A DNA stretch of 64,000 nt from Breoghania sp. (GTDB lineage Bacteria > Pseudomonadota > Alphaproteobacteria > Rhizobiales > Stappiaceae). The stretch is from contig NZ_JASJAV010000029.1 in NCBI RefSeq assembly GCF_030066895.1, positions 124,001-188,000 of the forward strand. Direction: 5' to 3'. Shown one piece after another: positions 54,471 to 64,000 of the stretch. The notes beneath the pieces were generated by a model, which saw nothing but the letters and a program-made list of their open reading frames with translations, had not been told where the DNA came from and made no database searches. Within the stretch, counting starts at the first letter, position 1; every line of letters begins with the position of its first letter. A program made the position numbers and the translations under genes.

Positions 54471-55727
54471 ATGAACGTCGCCGTGACCAAGACCGGCTGC
54501 GACTATTCGGAACTGGTGTCCGAAGACCGCGTGGCCACACAGATGTATACTGACCCTGACCTCTTCGAGCTTGAGATGGAGAAGATCTTCTCCAAGACCT
54601 GGGTATGGGTCGGTCACATGTCGGAAGTGCCGGAAAAGGGCAGCTTCAAACGTTCATGGGTGGGCCTGCAGCCTGTCATCATTTCGCGTGATCGGAAGGG
54701 CGAGATCCACGTTCTGGTCAACCGCTGCCGTCACCGCGCGGCCACCGTGTGCGAACACGACAAGGGGGCAAGATCAGCTCGTTCCAGTGTCCCTATCACG
54801 GCTGGGGCTATGCCCTTGACGGGTCTCTGCGCGGTCTGTCCTACGGCGAGGGATATAACGAGGACTTCGACAAGAAGCACTTCGGCCTCCTGAAGCTGAA
54901 GGTCGGCATCTACAACGGCATGATCTTCGCCTTGGTCAATGAGGACGTGGAGCCGCTTGAAGATTTCCTCGGCAATGCCAAGCCGTGGATCGATCTGTTC
55001 ATGAAGCAAGGCGGCGGGTTTCCGGTCAAGGTTCTGGGCGAGCAGCAGTTTTCCTTCCCCGGCAACTGGAAGATCCAGCTGGAGAACACCACCGACGCCT
55101 ATCACTTCTCCGTCGTTCACAAGCCTTTTCTGCAGTCGCTCGATGCCGAGATTGAGGACCTGTTCTCCTTCCTGGATGGTGACGGTTTCGTCGAGGATCT
55201 CGGCAACGGTCATTCCGTGATGGTGATGATGCCGTCCCTGATCAAGCTCGACGAGGACAACGGCTGGAAAATTCACGAGCGCTTCTCCGCTCTCGGGAGA
55301 GCCTGCGCGGAAAATACAGCGAGGAGCAGGTACGCCGCATCGTCAAGGCGGTGGGGGGCACGGGCTTCAAATCTGAACCTTTTCCCGAATGCAGCCTGTT
55401 CGCTGTCTTTCTTTCGCATCCTAAGGCCGGTCTCGGTGGAGGAAACGCATATTCGCCACATCGCCATCGGCATGGACGGCGGTCCGGAGGAGGCCAATCA
55501 GATGCGCTTCCGCCTGCACGAACATTTCCAGGGCCCAATGGGCTTCGGCAGTCCCGATGATGCGGAAGTCTGGGAGCGCGTTCAGCGTGGAACCGCGGGC
55601 GGTCCCGAGCTCGACATTCTGGTCAATCGCGACAAGGGACTTGAAAAGGACGGGTCCAACGGCCTGCCGCGCGGAAACCGGTATGCGCGCTGCTTACGAC
55701 ATGTGGAAGAAGGTGATGAGCAAATGA
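54471..55727 (+). pseudogene. iacC: Rieske ring-hydroxylating oxygenase alpha subunit, IacC-like, frameshifted
   Basis: Catalytic alpha subunit of about 418 codons. Rieske ligands: CRHRAATVCEH and CPYHGWGYALDG (C-x-H and C-x-x-H). Mononuclear iron ligands lie in ENTTDAYHFSVVHKP. ATG 54471 follows GGAG. Frame changes: near 54772, in a run of five G where six restore the frame; near 55300 and 55365, a cancelling pair around SEEQVRRIVKAVGGTGF; and near 55680 before MRAAYDMWKKVMSK. The TGA overlaps the beta-subunit ATG. In the iac pathway IacC with IacD and IacF oxygenates an indole-derived intermediate on the way to catechol. Confidence 0.85.
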
Positions 55728-56221
55728 GTGCCGTGATGACTGCAGAAAAAACCATCTCCCTGCAGGAAGCGCAGGAATTCATCTGGCTTGAAGCCGACAT
55801 CCTCGACCGCGCCGATTACGACGTCTGGCTGAAGTTGTGGATCGAAGACGGCCACTACGTCATCCCTGTCGAACGGGACGACGATGATTTCCGCAACCAT
55901 CTCAACATCCTCTACGACGATGCGAGCATGCGGAAAATGCGGACCGAACGGTTGCAGGGCGGTTTTGCCATCTCGGCGGTTCCCGCGGCCCGCACGATCC
56001 GCCTGTCCTCGCGTTTCGCCGTGATCGAGAGCTTGCCCGGTGCGCTAAAGGTCCGCTCGGCCATGCACCTGACGGAAGACAAGTTCGGCCGTCAGCGCCC
56101 CTTCCTGGCCGATGTCGAGCATCATCTCGTTCGCCGCGACGGCAAGCTGCTGATCCACGACAAGATCGTCCGTCTCATCAACTCGGAGGGAGTGCTGACC
56201 TCGATCAGCTATCTGTCCTGA
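55724..56221 (+). CDS. iacD: Ring-hydroxylating oxygenase beta subunit, IacD-like
   Basis: Intact 165-residue beta subunit (SnoaL-like cone fold) that stabilises the alpha subunit. Features are AQEFIWLEADILDRADYDVW, LWIEDGHYVIPVERDDDD, DDASMRKMRTERLQGG and ADVEHHLVRRDGKLLIHDKI, all in the usual order for aromatic ring dioxygenase small subunits. ATG overlaps the alpha-subunit stop (ATGA) and its TGA overlaps the next ATG (TGATG). Confidence 0.85.
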   Translation: MSAVMTAEKTISLQEAQEFIWLEADILDRADYDVWLKLWIEDGHYVIPVERDDDDFRNHLNILYDDASMRKMRTERLQGGFAISAVPAARTIRLSSRFAVIESLPGALKVRSAMHLTEDKFGRQRPFLADVEHHLVRRDGKLLIHDKIVRLINSEGVLTSISYLS

Positions 56222-56982
56222 TGCCCCAGTCTCTTCCCATCGAAACACAAACCGCCGCCGTCACGGGTGCTTCCCGTGGCGTCGGGGCGGCGATCGCACG
56301 GGCTTTGCACCGGTCCGGCTACAGGGTCATTCTGGCCGATATCGACGAGGCTGCCTGCGACAGCCTTGCCGAAGAACTTGACCTCGCATCGGAGATGGCA
56401 CTGACGGCCAGGCTCGATATCTCCCGCCCGGACGATTTCGAGCATGTGCTTGAAAAATGCGTCTCGCGGTGGAGCTCTGTCGAAGTGCTCGTCAACAATG
56501 CGGCGGTCACCAAGGCGCACCCCGTGCTCGACATCGACACGGCCGAGTTCAACGAGGTCATGGCCGTCAACGCGGGCGGTACCTTTACCGGGTGCTGTGT
56601 CTTCGGTCCTCACTTCAAGGATCGCGGCTATAGCCGGATCATCAACATGGCCTCGCTCGCCGGGCAGAACGGCGGCACCGCGACCGGTGCTCACTACGCC
56701 GCATCCAAGGGCGCCATCCTGACGTTGACAAAAGTCTTTGCCCGCGATCTCGCGCCCTTCGGCATCACGGTCAACGCCATTTCTCCCGGCCCCATGGATA
56801 CGTCGATGGTCCATTCTATCGTTTCGGACGAGGCCAGGGCGGGCTTCCTGAAGAACATCCCCGTCGGTGTGCTCGGCGATCCGAATTTCATCGGGGATAT
56901 GGCCGTCTTCCTGGCAGCGCCCAAGGCGTCCTTTGTCAACGGTGCCTGCTGGGGCGTCAACGGCGGGCTCTATGTCCGCTGA
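56221..56982 (+). CDS. iacE: Short-chain dehydrogenase/reductase, IacE-like
   Basis: Intact 253-residue Rossmann-fold oxidoreductase. Cofactor motif: AAVTGASRGVGAAIARAL; VEVLVNNAAVTKAHPVLDID (NNA motif); catalytic Ser in INMASLAGQNGG and the YxxxK motif in AHYAASKGAILTL; GPMDTSMVHS follows the active site. NAD preference is hinted by ILADIDEAACDS (Asp after beta-2). Translationally coupled to the oxygenase (TGATG). In iac clusters IacE reduces an oxidised indole intermediate. Confidence 0.85.
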   Translation: MPQSLPIETQTAAVTGASRGVGAAIARALHRSGYRVILADIDEAACDSLAEELDLASEMALTARLDISRPDDFEHVLEKCVSRWSSVEVLVNNAAVTKAHPVLDIDTAEFNEVMAVNAGGTFTGCCVFGPHFKDRGYSRIINMASLAGQNGGTATGAHYAASKGAILTLTKVFARDLAPFGITVNAISPGPMDTSMVHSIVSDEARAGFLKNIPVGVLGDPNFIGDMAVFLAAPKASFVNGACWGVNGGLYVR

Positions 56983-57001
56983 AGAAGGAAAAAAGCTTCC
57001 C

Positions 57002-57931
57002 ATGACCGACCCGAAGACGACTGGGGCGATATTGTGCAGCTCGTCTTGAAGGATGAGGCCGGTGGAGCACTGCCGCCGTTTGAGGCCGGCGCCCATATCG
57101 AGCTTGAAATCCCGGCCGAAGGCGGGCCGATCTTCCGGCAGTATTCCCTGTGCGGAGCGCCGTCGGACACCGATTGCTATCGACTGGGGATCCTGAAGGA
57201 CACAGCAAGCCGTGGTGGCTCGCTCGCCGTTCATGCTTTGGCGAAGGAGGGGAGGGCCTTCACCGCAAGCTGTCCGAACAACCTCTTCCCGCTTGAGAAA
57301 TCCGCGAAACGCTCGCTGCTCTTCGGCAGGGGGATCGGTATCACTCCGATCCTCTCCATGGCGCACAGTCTCCAAGCGGACGGGGCCAAGTTCGAAGTGC
57401 ACTACTGCACGCGCTCGAAGGAGAAGACGGCCTTTCTCGATGAGATCGAGGCTGCGCCCTTCGCCGCCAAGGTCAGCTTTCACCATGACGATGATGGCTC
57501 GGCCTTCGATCCGTCCGCGTTCCCGACCTTTGCGCCCGACACGCATGTCTATGTTTGCGGCCCGGAAGGCTTCATGGATTTCATTACCGGGCTCGCCGAA
57601 AAGGCGGGCTTTCCCGCGGCCAATATCCATCGCGAGTACTTCTCCGCCGACGTCGATCTAAGCGGAGACGCATTCGAGGTCGAAGCGCGCATCCGGCATC
57701 ACCGTGACCGTCGGTCCCGACGATACCATCGCGAATGCCCTCATCCGGGCAGGCGTCGATGTGGAATTCAAATGCGAGGAGGGGGTCTGCGGCACTCGCA
57801 TCACCGGAATCCTCGAAGGCGAAGCGGACCATCGCGACAAGTTTCTCACCCTGGAGGAACAGGCTGAAAACTGCGAAATGGCGATTTGCTGCTCGCGTGC
57901 GAAGGGAAAGCGGATTGTCCTCGATATCTAA
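57002..57931 (+). pseudogene. iacF: Oxygenase reductase with plant-type ferredoxin domain, IacF-like, broken and missing a cluster Cys
   Basis: Electron-transfer protein of about 309 codons: flavin domain (FRQYSLCGAPSDTDCYRLGI), NAD domain (LLFGRGIGITPILSMAHSL, VYVCGPEGFMDF) and a C-terminal [2Fe-2S] domain. Ligands of the cluster read CEEGVCGTR...CC: the third Cys of CxxxxCxxC is Arg (TGC to CGC), so the cluster should not assemble. Frameshifts near 57035 (start MTDP, then WGDIVQLVLKDEAG) and near 57690 (before ITVTVGPDDTIANAL). It supplies electrons to IacC/IacD. It follows iacE by 19 nt. Confidence 0.8.
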
Positions 57932-57941
57932 GGAACCCAGG

Positions 57942-58447
57942 ATGAACGAGACGGCGAAACTTTTCCGGGAGGGAATGAGCCGGCTCTCCGCGACCGTGAA
58001 CCTCATAACCTCCGACGGCCCCGAAGGCCGACATGGCATGACGGCTTCGGCTGTCAGTTCCGTGACCGACGATCCTCCGACTCTTCTCGTTTGCGTCAAT
58101 CAGCAGAACCGGTCGCATGACCGTTTCAACGCCAACGGAAAGCTTTGCGTCAACGTTCTGGGTGATCGGCATCAGGAGATCGCCGGGCTGTTTGCCAGCC
58201 GGGGCAGCGACGAACGGTTCTCCAAAGGCGAATGGATAACGCTTCAGACCGGGGCGCCTGTTCTGCAGGATGCCATCGTTGCCTTCGACTGCCGGATCTC
58301 GTGGAGCGCAAGGCCATCGGCACCCACTCCGTCTTCTACGCGCAGGTCGAGGCGACACGTCTCGGCGATGAGCCCGCCGAAACGCTCATCTGGTTCGATC
58401 GCGGTTTTCATTCGCTCGTTGCCACAGTCAAGCCGGACGAAGCCTGA
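57942..58447 (+). pseudogene. iacG: Flavin reductase (HpaC-like), IacG-like, frameshifted
   Basis: FMN/FAD reductase of about 168 codons that gives reduced flavin to IacA. Read are FREGMSRLSATVNLITSDGP, GMTASAVSSVTDDPPTLLVC, NRSHDRFNANGKLCVNVLG and, after a frameshift near 58300, AIGTHSVFYAQVEATRLGD with the tail WFDRGFHSL. ATG 57942 follows AGGAACCCAGG. The first half, with flavin-binding residues, is intact. It lies ten nt after iacF and closes the iac unit. Confidence 0.8.
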
Positions 58448-58512
58448 CGCAGCAGCCTCGCGCGATCGCATTCACACGTGGCCCCATACCTCCACATTCC
58501 AGGATAAAGAAC

Positions 58513-59598
58513 ATGAAAATCACCGTATTGGGCGGTGGCAACGGATCGTTTGCCGCTGTGGCCGATTTCATCGAAGCTGGCCATGACGTGCGCTGGTGGC
58601 GGCGAAATCCGGAATTCTTTGCTGAGATCGTTGAAGCCGGAGGCATCACCGTCACGGACTTCAAGGGCTCGCGCAATCTGCCGGTCGTGCCCACGGACGA
58701 CTTCGCCGCCGCTGTCGACGGTGCAGATCTGATCATTTCGCCGACCCTCGCCAATGCTCAGGAAGATCTCGCCACCCGACTCGCGCCCTTGATGCAGGAA
58801 GGTCAGGTCATCTATCTGCCGCCAGGCACCTTCGGGTCCTATCTGATGATGAAGATCATGCGCGATGCGGGGATGCGGGTATGACTGCGGATATCTCGAT
58901 TGTCGAAACGGGCACGTTGCTCTGGCTTGCCCGCAAGCAGTCTCCGACCGAGATCCGCATCACCACGCGTGCATCGCGGCTCCCAACCGGCGTCTTCCCG
59001 GCCCGCAATACCGATGTGGCGCTCAGAGTCATTGCCAGAGCTTTCCCGGATGCGATCGAGAAGGTCGGGGGATGCGCTTTCCGGGGCCCTGATGAATGCC
59101 GGTCCGATCATCCATCCGCCGTTCATCCTGATGAATGCCGGGCCCATCGAGCACTTCGAGCAATGGGATATCCATAACGAGGGAACCCAGTCTTCCATTC
59201 GTCGCGTTCACACAGCTCTCGACAACGAACGCATCGCCATCCGTGAGGCGCTCGGCTATGGCGCTCCGCATTTCCCGCTCGTCGATCACTACGAGACGAG
59301 CAACTGGATGTACGGCAACCTCGCACATGACAAGCTGGTCGGCTCAGGCGACTGGCACGAACATCTCGATTTGTAGACGCATCGATATATGCGCGAAGAT
59401 ACCGGGCTCGGCCTTACGTTCCTCGTCTCCGTCGGCGAATGGGCGGCGGTGCCCTGTCCGGTTGCCGCCGGTCTTCTGGCCGTGGCCGGAGCGGTTGCCG
59501 GTGATGATTTCCGATCGGATGGACGCACAATGGAAAGTCTTGATCTGATGCGGAACTCCATTGCCGAGGTCAAGACCATGCTGGAGGTTGGTCTTTGA
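58513..59598 (+). pseudogene. Octopine/nopaline dehydrogenase family protein, broken
   Basis: NAD(P)-dependent opine-dehydrogenase-like enzyme of about 361 codons. Rossmann motif ITVLGGGNGSFAAVADFIEA; ADLIISPTLANAQEDL; the central part after a shift near 58882 reads VETGTLLWLARKQSP; after another near 59070 the C-terminal domain shows LMNAGPIIHPPFILMNAG and EREDTGLGLTFL-like RYMREDTGLGLTFLVS. TAG at 59374-59376 interrupts HLDL-x-THRYMRED. The family joins an amino acid and a 2-oxo acid reductively. Its stop overlaps the next ATG (TGATG), so it works with the hydroxyacyl dehydrogenase. Confidence 0.75.
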
Positions 59599-60560
59599 TG
59601 CCGGATCTGAAGACACTGACCTGCATCGGGGCCGGCAGGATGGGGCGAGGTATCGCCCAGTCGGTCGCCTACCACGGTCATTCGGTACGATTGATCGATG
59701 CCAAGGACCGCAGCCCGAACGAATTCGGGATCGTTCGGGACGTAGCACTTAAGGAAATGGCGGAGCTCGGGTCTTTCGAAGCGGCTGCGGTGCTCCCGAT
59801 CATGGCAGGCATCAGCGTCGTTCCGCGGGCCGAGGCCGAGCCCGCGCTTTCCGACACAGCTATTGTCTTCGAGGCCGTGCCGGAAGTTCGTGAAGCAAAG
59901 AAACAGGCATTTCGGCTGTTCGACCAGTTTGCCAATGCCGATGCCGTCCTCGCGTCCACGACCTCGACCATGCTGTCGACCGATCTGGTGGAGCTGACGG
60001 AAAACAGGGCGCGATTTCTGAACGCCCACTGGTTGAACCCGGCGTTTCTTGTGCCGCTGGTAGAGCTCTCACCGACCGACGAAACGGCACCGGAGACGAC
60101 CGAAAAGCTCAAGTCGTTTCTGGAGCAGATCGGCAAGGTTCCCGTCATCTGCAAGGCATCGCTCGGATACATCGTGTCCCGCATCCAGGCGCTTGCCATG
60201 AATGAGGCCGCTCGTCTTGTCGAAGAGGGTGTGGCGAGCGCGGAAGACGTCGACAAGGCCGTTCACTATGGTTTCGGAATGCGTTTCGCCATTCTCGGCC
60301 TGCTGGAATTCATCGACTGGGGCGGCGGCGACATCCTCTTTTATGCCAGCCGCTATCTGCAGACTTCTCTTGAAACAGATCGTTTCGAGGCGTCGGATAT
60401 CATTGAGCGCAACATGGCGGAGAACCACATCGGTATGAAGACCGGGGCAGGGTTCTACGACTATGAAAACCGCGACGTGGCTGCCTACAGGAAAGATCGC
60501 CTCAGAGCCTTCATCGCCGCTTTGAAGCAAATGGGACTCGACAAGGAGCCGCAGGTCTAG
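59598..60560 (+). CDS. 3-hydroxyacyl-CoA dehydrogenase family protein (carnitine dehydrogenase-like)
   Basis: Intact 320-residue enzyme. N-terminal NAD motif LTCIGAGRMGRGIAQSVAYH; STTSTMLSTDLVELTENRAR and AHWLNPAFLVPLVELSP (catalytic His region, HxNP-like as HWLNPA); C-terminal domain LGYIVSRIQALAMNEAARLV and HIGMKTGAGFYDYENR. Stand-alone members act on 3-hydroxybutyryl-CoA, L-gulonate or carnitine; no thiolase or hydratase is nearby, so a non-CoA hydroxy acid is as likely. Coupled to the opine-dehydrogenase gene. Confidence 0.8.
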   Translation: MPDLKTLTCIGAGRMGRGIAQSVAYHGHSVRLIDAKDRSPNEFGIVRDVALKEMAELGSFEAAAVLPIMAGISVVPRAEAEPALSDTAIVFEAVPEVREAKKQAFRLFDQFANADAVLASTTSTMLSTDLVELTENRARFLNAHWLNPAFLVPLVELSPTDETAPETTEKLKSFLEQIGKVPVICKASLGYIVSRIQALAMNEAARLVEEGVASAEDVDKAVHYGFGMRFAILGLLEFIDWGGGDILFYASRYLQTSLETDRFEASDIIERNMAENHIGMKTGAGFYDYENRDVAAYRKDRLRAFIAALKQMGLDKEPQV

Positions 60561-60587
60561 GAGCGAGCCTTCGATCCGCAGCTGGGT

Positions 60588-61363
60588 CTAACGCAGCAGG
60601 TCGGAAATGGTGTTGGCGGCCGCGCTTACCTGAGCACGGATGTCGCGCAGCATCGAAAGATCGTCGCCGTTGCGTGGCAGGAGGCATCCGACGAAGCCGA
60701 TCACGCCGCCTCCCGGATCTAGCAATGCCACGGCGAGGCTGATGACATTCAGCCGGAATTCGCCGGTATCGACCGCGAAACCGTGGCAGCGCACCTGCTG
60801 GAGGCTTTCGACTAGATCGCCGAGCGAGACGATGGTCAGATCGGTGAAAGCTGGTCAAGCCGCGATCCGCCACGACACGGGCAATCTGCGGTTCCGGCAA
60901 CCAGACGAGGATCGCTTTCCCGAGCGCTGTCGCATGGGCGGCGGCTGCAAACTGGCTTCGGTAATGGGCGATCGAAACGCCGTCGGCGTACCCCGCCTCG
61001 GCGGCAATGGTCAGTTCCGTGCCGGAGAAGACGGCCATGCAGATCGTCTGGCCGATCCGGTCGCGCAATCTCATGAGGTCCGGCAGGGCCCGCCCGGTGA
61101 ATGTCGAAATGGGCGCTGCCGTGGCGCGCCATCTCTCCGAACTTCGGCCCGAGGTGATAGGCCCGGGGATGGGCAATGCGGGTTACGAAACCGCGCTTTA
61201 CCAGTGAATTGAGCAGGTTGTAGCAGGTCGGCGTCTTGAGATTGAGATCTTGGGCGATGTCCTGAAGTTTCATCGGCTCCGTGGCCGCGGCGATATATTC
61301 GAGTATCGACAGGGCGCGATCGACGGACTGGATCGTGACGCCTTCGTTGTTGCTCTGGCCCAT
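60588..61363 (-). pseudogene. IclR-family transcriptional regulator, frameshifted
   Basis: About 258 codons from ATG 61363 (an upstream ATG at 61516 is in frame but adds an unlikely leader). Winged helix: TIQSVDRALSILEYIA, MKLQDIAQDLNL, LKTPTCYNLLNSLVKRGFV. Ligand domain in other frames: LRDRIGQTICMAVFSGTELT, AHATALGKAILVWLPEPQIA (shift near 61130) and RCHGFAVDTGEFRLNVISLA (shift near 60800), ending ISDLLR at TAG 60590-60588. Convergent with the dehydrogenase, and likely to control it or the exporter behind it. Confidence 0.75.
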
Positions 61364-61539
61364 CTCGACCTGTTCGGCCTTGTCGTCCTTCTGGCGACCT
61401 TCATCGAGGACGACCTGCGTCTTGCCCGTTGTGATGTCGGCAGGTTCGATGCGGCGAAGCATGGCGGGTTGGCCGAGTGAATTCTTGTCCGTCGTTTCAA
61501 ACCTGTTGTTTTTCAAATGGGCGACCCGCCTCGGTCAAA

Positions 61540-62724
61540 TCAGTGCGCATCTGTCACCGGCCCTCCGGCCGTACTTGCTCCCCCCGCATTGATCAACAGC
61601 GCGACGAGGCAGAATAGCGCACCGACCATCGTCACGGAAAACCAGCCACCATAGTGCCAGGCAAAGCCTCCGGCGACGGTGCTAAGCGCCCCACAGGCAA
61701 AGCGAGTCACCATGTAGACCGTATTGAGGCGGCTCGTCGATTGACGATCGATGCCGAGGATCGTCGACATGCTGGTGACGTGGCTCATCTGCATGCCGAG
61801 ATCGAGGAGAATGACGGCGGGCACCATCAGCACGAGTGAGTTGGTGACCCCCATGAACAGCACGAAGGAAAAGAGCATCAGCGCGCCGCTGGCAATGAGT
61901 ACATGACGTGTCAGGAACTTCGAAACAGCGCGTCCCGTCGCCAGCGCCCCGATGACGCCAACCGCGCCGACGAGTGCGAAGGTTCCGGCAACGCGGGCCG
62001 AGTAATGCCCCGGCATGGCACTTAGGTGAAAGGCGAGGGTTGTCCAGAACAGGCTGAAAGCCCCGAACTGAAGGGCTGCGGCATAAGAAATCGAACGCAA
62101 TAGCTGGTGCTGCAGAAACAGCGTCTTCAGGCTGCCCATCAGATCGAGATAAGAGCCCTTGAAAGTCGGCGCAAAGGCCGGAAGGCTCATCCTCAGCACG
62201 ATCATGACCCCGGTGGCCAGAAGATAGACGAGACGCCAGCCGATCAGATCGCCAAGCCATCCACCGACAAAACGCGACAGCGCGATGCCGAGCAGAAGTC
62301 CGGCCATGACCCTGCCGACGGCGGAGGTCGTGTGCTCCAGTGGCACGATCTGGCTCGCGATCGGCGGCAGGATCTGCGGCAGGATGCTGGTCAGTCTGAT
62401 CAGAAAGCCGAGCGGCACGATCAGCGAATAGGTTCCGGCAAATGAAAACAGCACCATCATGACGGCCGACAGGCACAGCATCACGCTGATCATGCGCCGC
62501 CGATCGAGGCGGTCACCAAGCGGCAGAAACGCCAGAAGGTCGAGCGCGTAGCCGATCTGCGTTGCGCTGGCGATCCATGATGCGGCCTGGTCGGAAATCG
62601 TCAGGTTGCGGGCCATCTCTCCAAGGAGCGGCTGGTTATAGTAGTTGTTGGCAACGACCGTACCCGCCGTTACGGCCATAAGCCATATGGTCCTGTCGGG
62701 TGAGCCCGTTGTATTGCCTGCCAT
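61540..62724 (-). CDS. Major facilitator superfamily transporter
   Basis: Intact 394-residue, 12-helix transporter. N-terminal TIWLMAVTAGTVVANNYYNQ is typical of the YgaY/drug-efflux-like branch; loop 2-3 motif LPLGDRLDRRRMI is the MFS A-motif. The second half begins LLRSISYAAALQFGAFSLFW. Substrate unknown; the neighbourhood suggests an aromatic or amino-acid derivative. It is undamaged. The ATG at 62724 follows CAAGGCAAGAAC. Confidence 0.8.
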   Translation of the reverse strand: MAGNTTGSPDRTIWLMAVTAGTVVANNYYNQPLLGEMARNLTISDQAASWIASATQIGYALDLLAFLPLGDRLDRRRMISVMLCLSAVMMVLFSFAGTYSLIVPLGFLIRLTSILPQILPPIASQIVPLEHTTSAVGRVMAGLLLGIALSRFVGGWLGDLIGWRLVYLLATGVMIVLRMSLPAFAPTFKGSYLDLMGSLKTLFLQHQLLRSISYAAALQFGAFSLFWTTLAFHLSAMPGHYSARVAGTFALVGAVGVIGALATGRAVSKFLTRHVLIASGALMLFSFVLFMGVTNSLVLMVPAVILLDLGMQMSHVTSMSTILGIDRQSTSRLNTVYMVTRFACGALSTVAGGFAWHYGGWFSVTMVGALFCLVALLINAGGASTAGGPVTDAH

Positions 62725-62842
62725 GCTGTTCTTGCCTTGTGAAAAACGGAGTGCAATTCGGCCCCGGAAAAAAGAAGTCGGGAAAATAGGTGGGAGGGGA
62801 GGGAGGACGGGCGCATGCCCGTCCCGTCATATGCATTGGGGG

Positions 62843-64000
62843 TTAGTTGAAGCGCTCTTCGGCCATGGCCGCGCGGCCGCTTTCGGCCAGGATCCGTAGC
62901 GTACGTTCGCGCAGTGTCGCGGCTGCCGTTGAAGCCGAGGCATCGGTCAACACGCCGCCGGTTTTGCGGGCGACACCGTTGACGAAGACGGTTTCGACAT
63001 TGGAGGCATCAGCATAGGTCACAATGGCATCAACCGGATCGATTGACGGCACCAGATTGATATCGTTGGCGCGGATCATGACGATATCGGCTTGTTTGTC
63101 CGGTTCCAGCGAGCCGATGCGGTGCTCAAGTCCCATGGAACGGGCGTTGCCGATGGTCGCCCATTTGAGGGCATCGTAGGTGTCGTGGCTCTTGTGCGGG
63201 GGGATCGGCATGCCGCAATAGACGGCGTTGGTCGCCGCCGGAGCATCGATCTTTGCCGCGGCATCGCGCTCGATATTGCGAAACAGGCGATCGATGGCGA
63301 GGCTTTCGCGCATGGCGGCAAGCATGGAACCGGCCGTGGCCGTCTCGGAATCGTTGCCGATTGCCGGCGTGCCGCCGGCTTCCAGCACGCGGCTGATCAG
63401 CGCAGCCTTGGAGCCGCCCGAAATCTCGGTCGTTGCGGTGGCGGTGATCGTGTTGCCCTTGTCGATCAGAAGCTTGATCTGCTCATCCGACATGGCATTG
63501 CCGTGGACGGCATTGTGCCGGTTGCCGAGAATGCCCTTCTCCGCCAGCGTGAAATAACCGCCGTCGACCTTGCCCTTTCGGCCTGAATAATGCGCGCTCG
63601 ACCATAGCTCCAGTTCGGTAGCAAGCGCGAAACCCTTCTCGCAGACCTCGACGGGCGAATAGTCGGGGCCGAGAATGCCGAGCGCGCGGATGCCGGACCG
63701 TTCCAGTCCGTCAATTGCCCCATCGGAATGATCGGGCGTGCGGTTGCCTTGGCACCATTCATAGACGCTCGTGACCCCGCTGTTGAGCATCCGACATATT
63801 CGGACTGGAACATGTCCTCGGGCTGATAGACGGGAACCCATTCGGTCTGCATGTGCAGGTGATGTTCGATGCCGATCCAGTTGACGCCGAACCCGCGCAC
63901 GGCCGTCTGCCACATGTGGATATGGCCGTTGATCAGGCCGGGAATGACGATGCGATCCGTGCCGTCGATGATGTCGACGTCGGAGCCGGGAACGATGTCT
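62843..64000 (-). pseudogene. Amidohydrolase (cytosine/guanine-deaminase-like), 5' end beyond the window, frameshifted
   Basis: Metal-dependent hydrolase, about 386 codons present. The entry motif IVIPGLINGHIHMWQTAVRG supplies the HxH metal pair; VHGNAMSDEQIKLLIDKG (second metal His) and GTPAIGNDSETATAGSML (Asp) follow. The tail includes TIGNARSMGLEHRIGSLEPD and KQADIVMI, the usual end of this family. A frameshift near 63795 splits QSEYVG from MLNSGVTSVYEW. It follows the exporter on the same strand but is transcribed before it. The true start is to the right of the window. Substrate not defined. Confidence 0.75.

Noticed and set aside
56209..57630. Long open frame on the minus strand across iacE and iacF
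   Set aside because: Antisense shadow of a coupled operon with intact SDR motifs on the plus strand.
59090..59160. Duplication of the GATGAATGCCGG segment in the opine dehydrogenase gene
   Set aside because: The repeat encodes LMNAGP twice, a natural feature of this family's active-site region, not a recent duplication.

Overview
The window is about 60% G+C by eye, apart from a few AT-rich spacers. Gene content points to an alphaproteobacterium, most likely of the Hyphomicrobiales: a STAS-cheY-cheA-cheW-mcp chemotaxis unit, many ABC and TRAP uptake systems, a BMP-type nucleoside importer and an indole-3-acetate (auxin) catabolism cluster. I name no genus. I see no rRNA, tRNA, CRISPR array, insertion sequence, integrase or phage gene.

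The dominant property is damage. About 40 of 55 genes carry in-frame stop codons or 1-nt frameshifts, although the protein families stay easy to recognise on both sides of each lesion. Lesions include Trp (TGG) to TAG or TGA, Gln or Glu codons to stops, indels in runs of A, C or G, short tandem duplications, and missense changes in catalytic motifs. This is either a genome in early mass decay or an uncorrected assembly; sequence alone cannot decide. Damaged genes are entered as pseudogenes over their full reconstructed span.

Layout. 1-6376 (minus): chemotaxis unit and a hybrid histidine kinase. 7270-15348 (plus): AmiC/AmiR-type amide sensor and antiterminator, two Dpp-type permeases, a solute-binding protein, an acetamidase/formamidase and a fused double ATPase, together a short-chain amide uptake and hydrolysis operon. 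15559-23643: a tailoring cassette with a tandem double cytochrome P450, an acyl carrier protein and a carbamoyltransferase (plus), facing a B12-radical SAM enzyme and a TPR protein (minus). 23668-26019: half of a polar amino-acid ABC transporter and an N-formylglutamate amidohydrolase. 26268-29994: an acyl-CoA synthetase and a fused E1 alpha/beta 2-oxoacid dehydrogenase. 29886-38754: a BMP nucleoside-type ABC transporter, a LOG-type phosphoribohydrolase, a PfkB kinase, an aldo/keto reductase and a GntR regulator; a 14-bp motif is shared by two of the promoter regions. 39080-46748: glycosyltransferase, asparagine synthase, FkbM methyltransferase, DCC thiol protein, membrane protein and PurT.

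46869-58447 is the most coherent catabolic system: an iac-type auxin degradation cluster (SnoaL protein, MarR regulator, IacB-like protein, amidase IacH, flavin monooxygenase IacA, Rieske oxygenase IacC/IacD, reductase IacE, electron-transfer protein IacF, flavin reductase IacG) with a complete TRAP transporter inserted between regulator and enzymes. No catechol ring-cleavage gene is visible. 58513-64000 holds an opine-dehydrogenase family enzyme, a 3-hydroxyacyl-CoA dehydrogenase, an IclR regulator, an MFS exporter and an amidohydrolase cut by the right edge.
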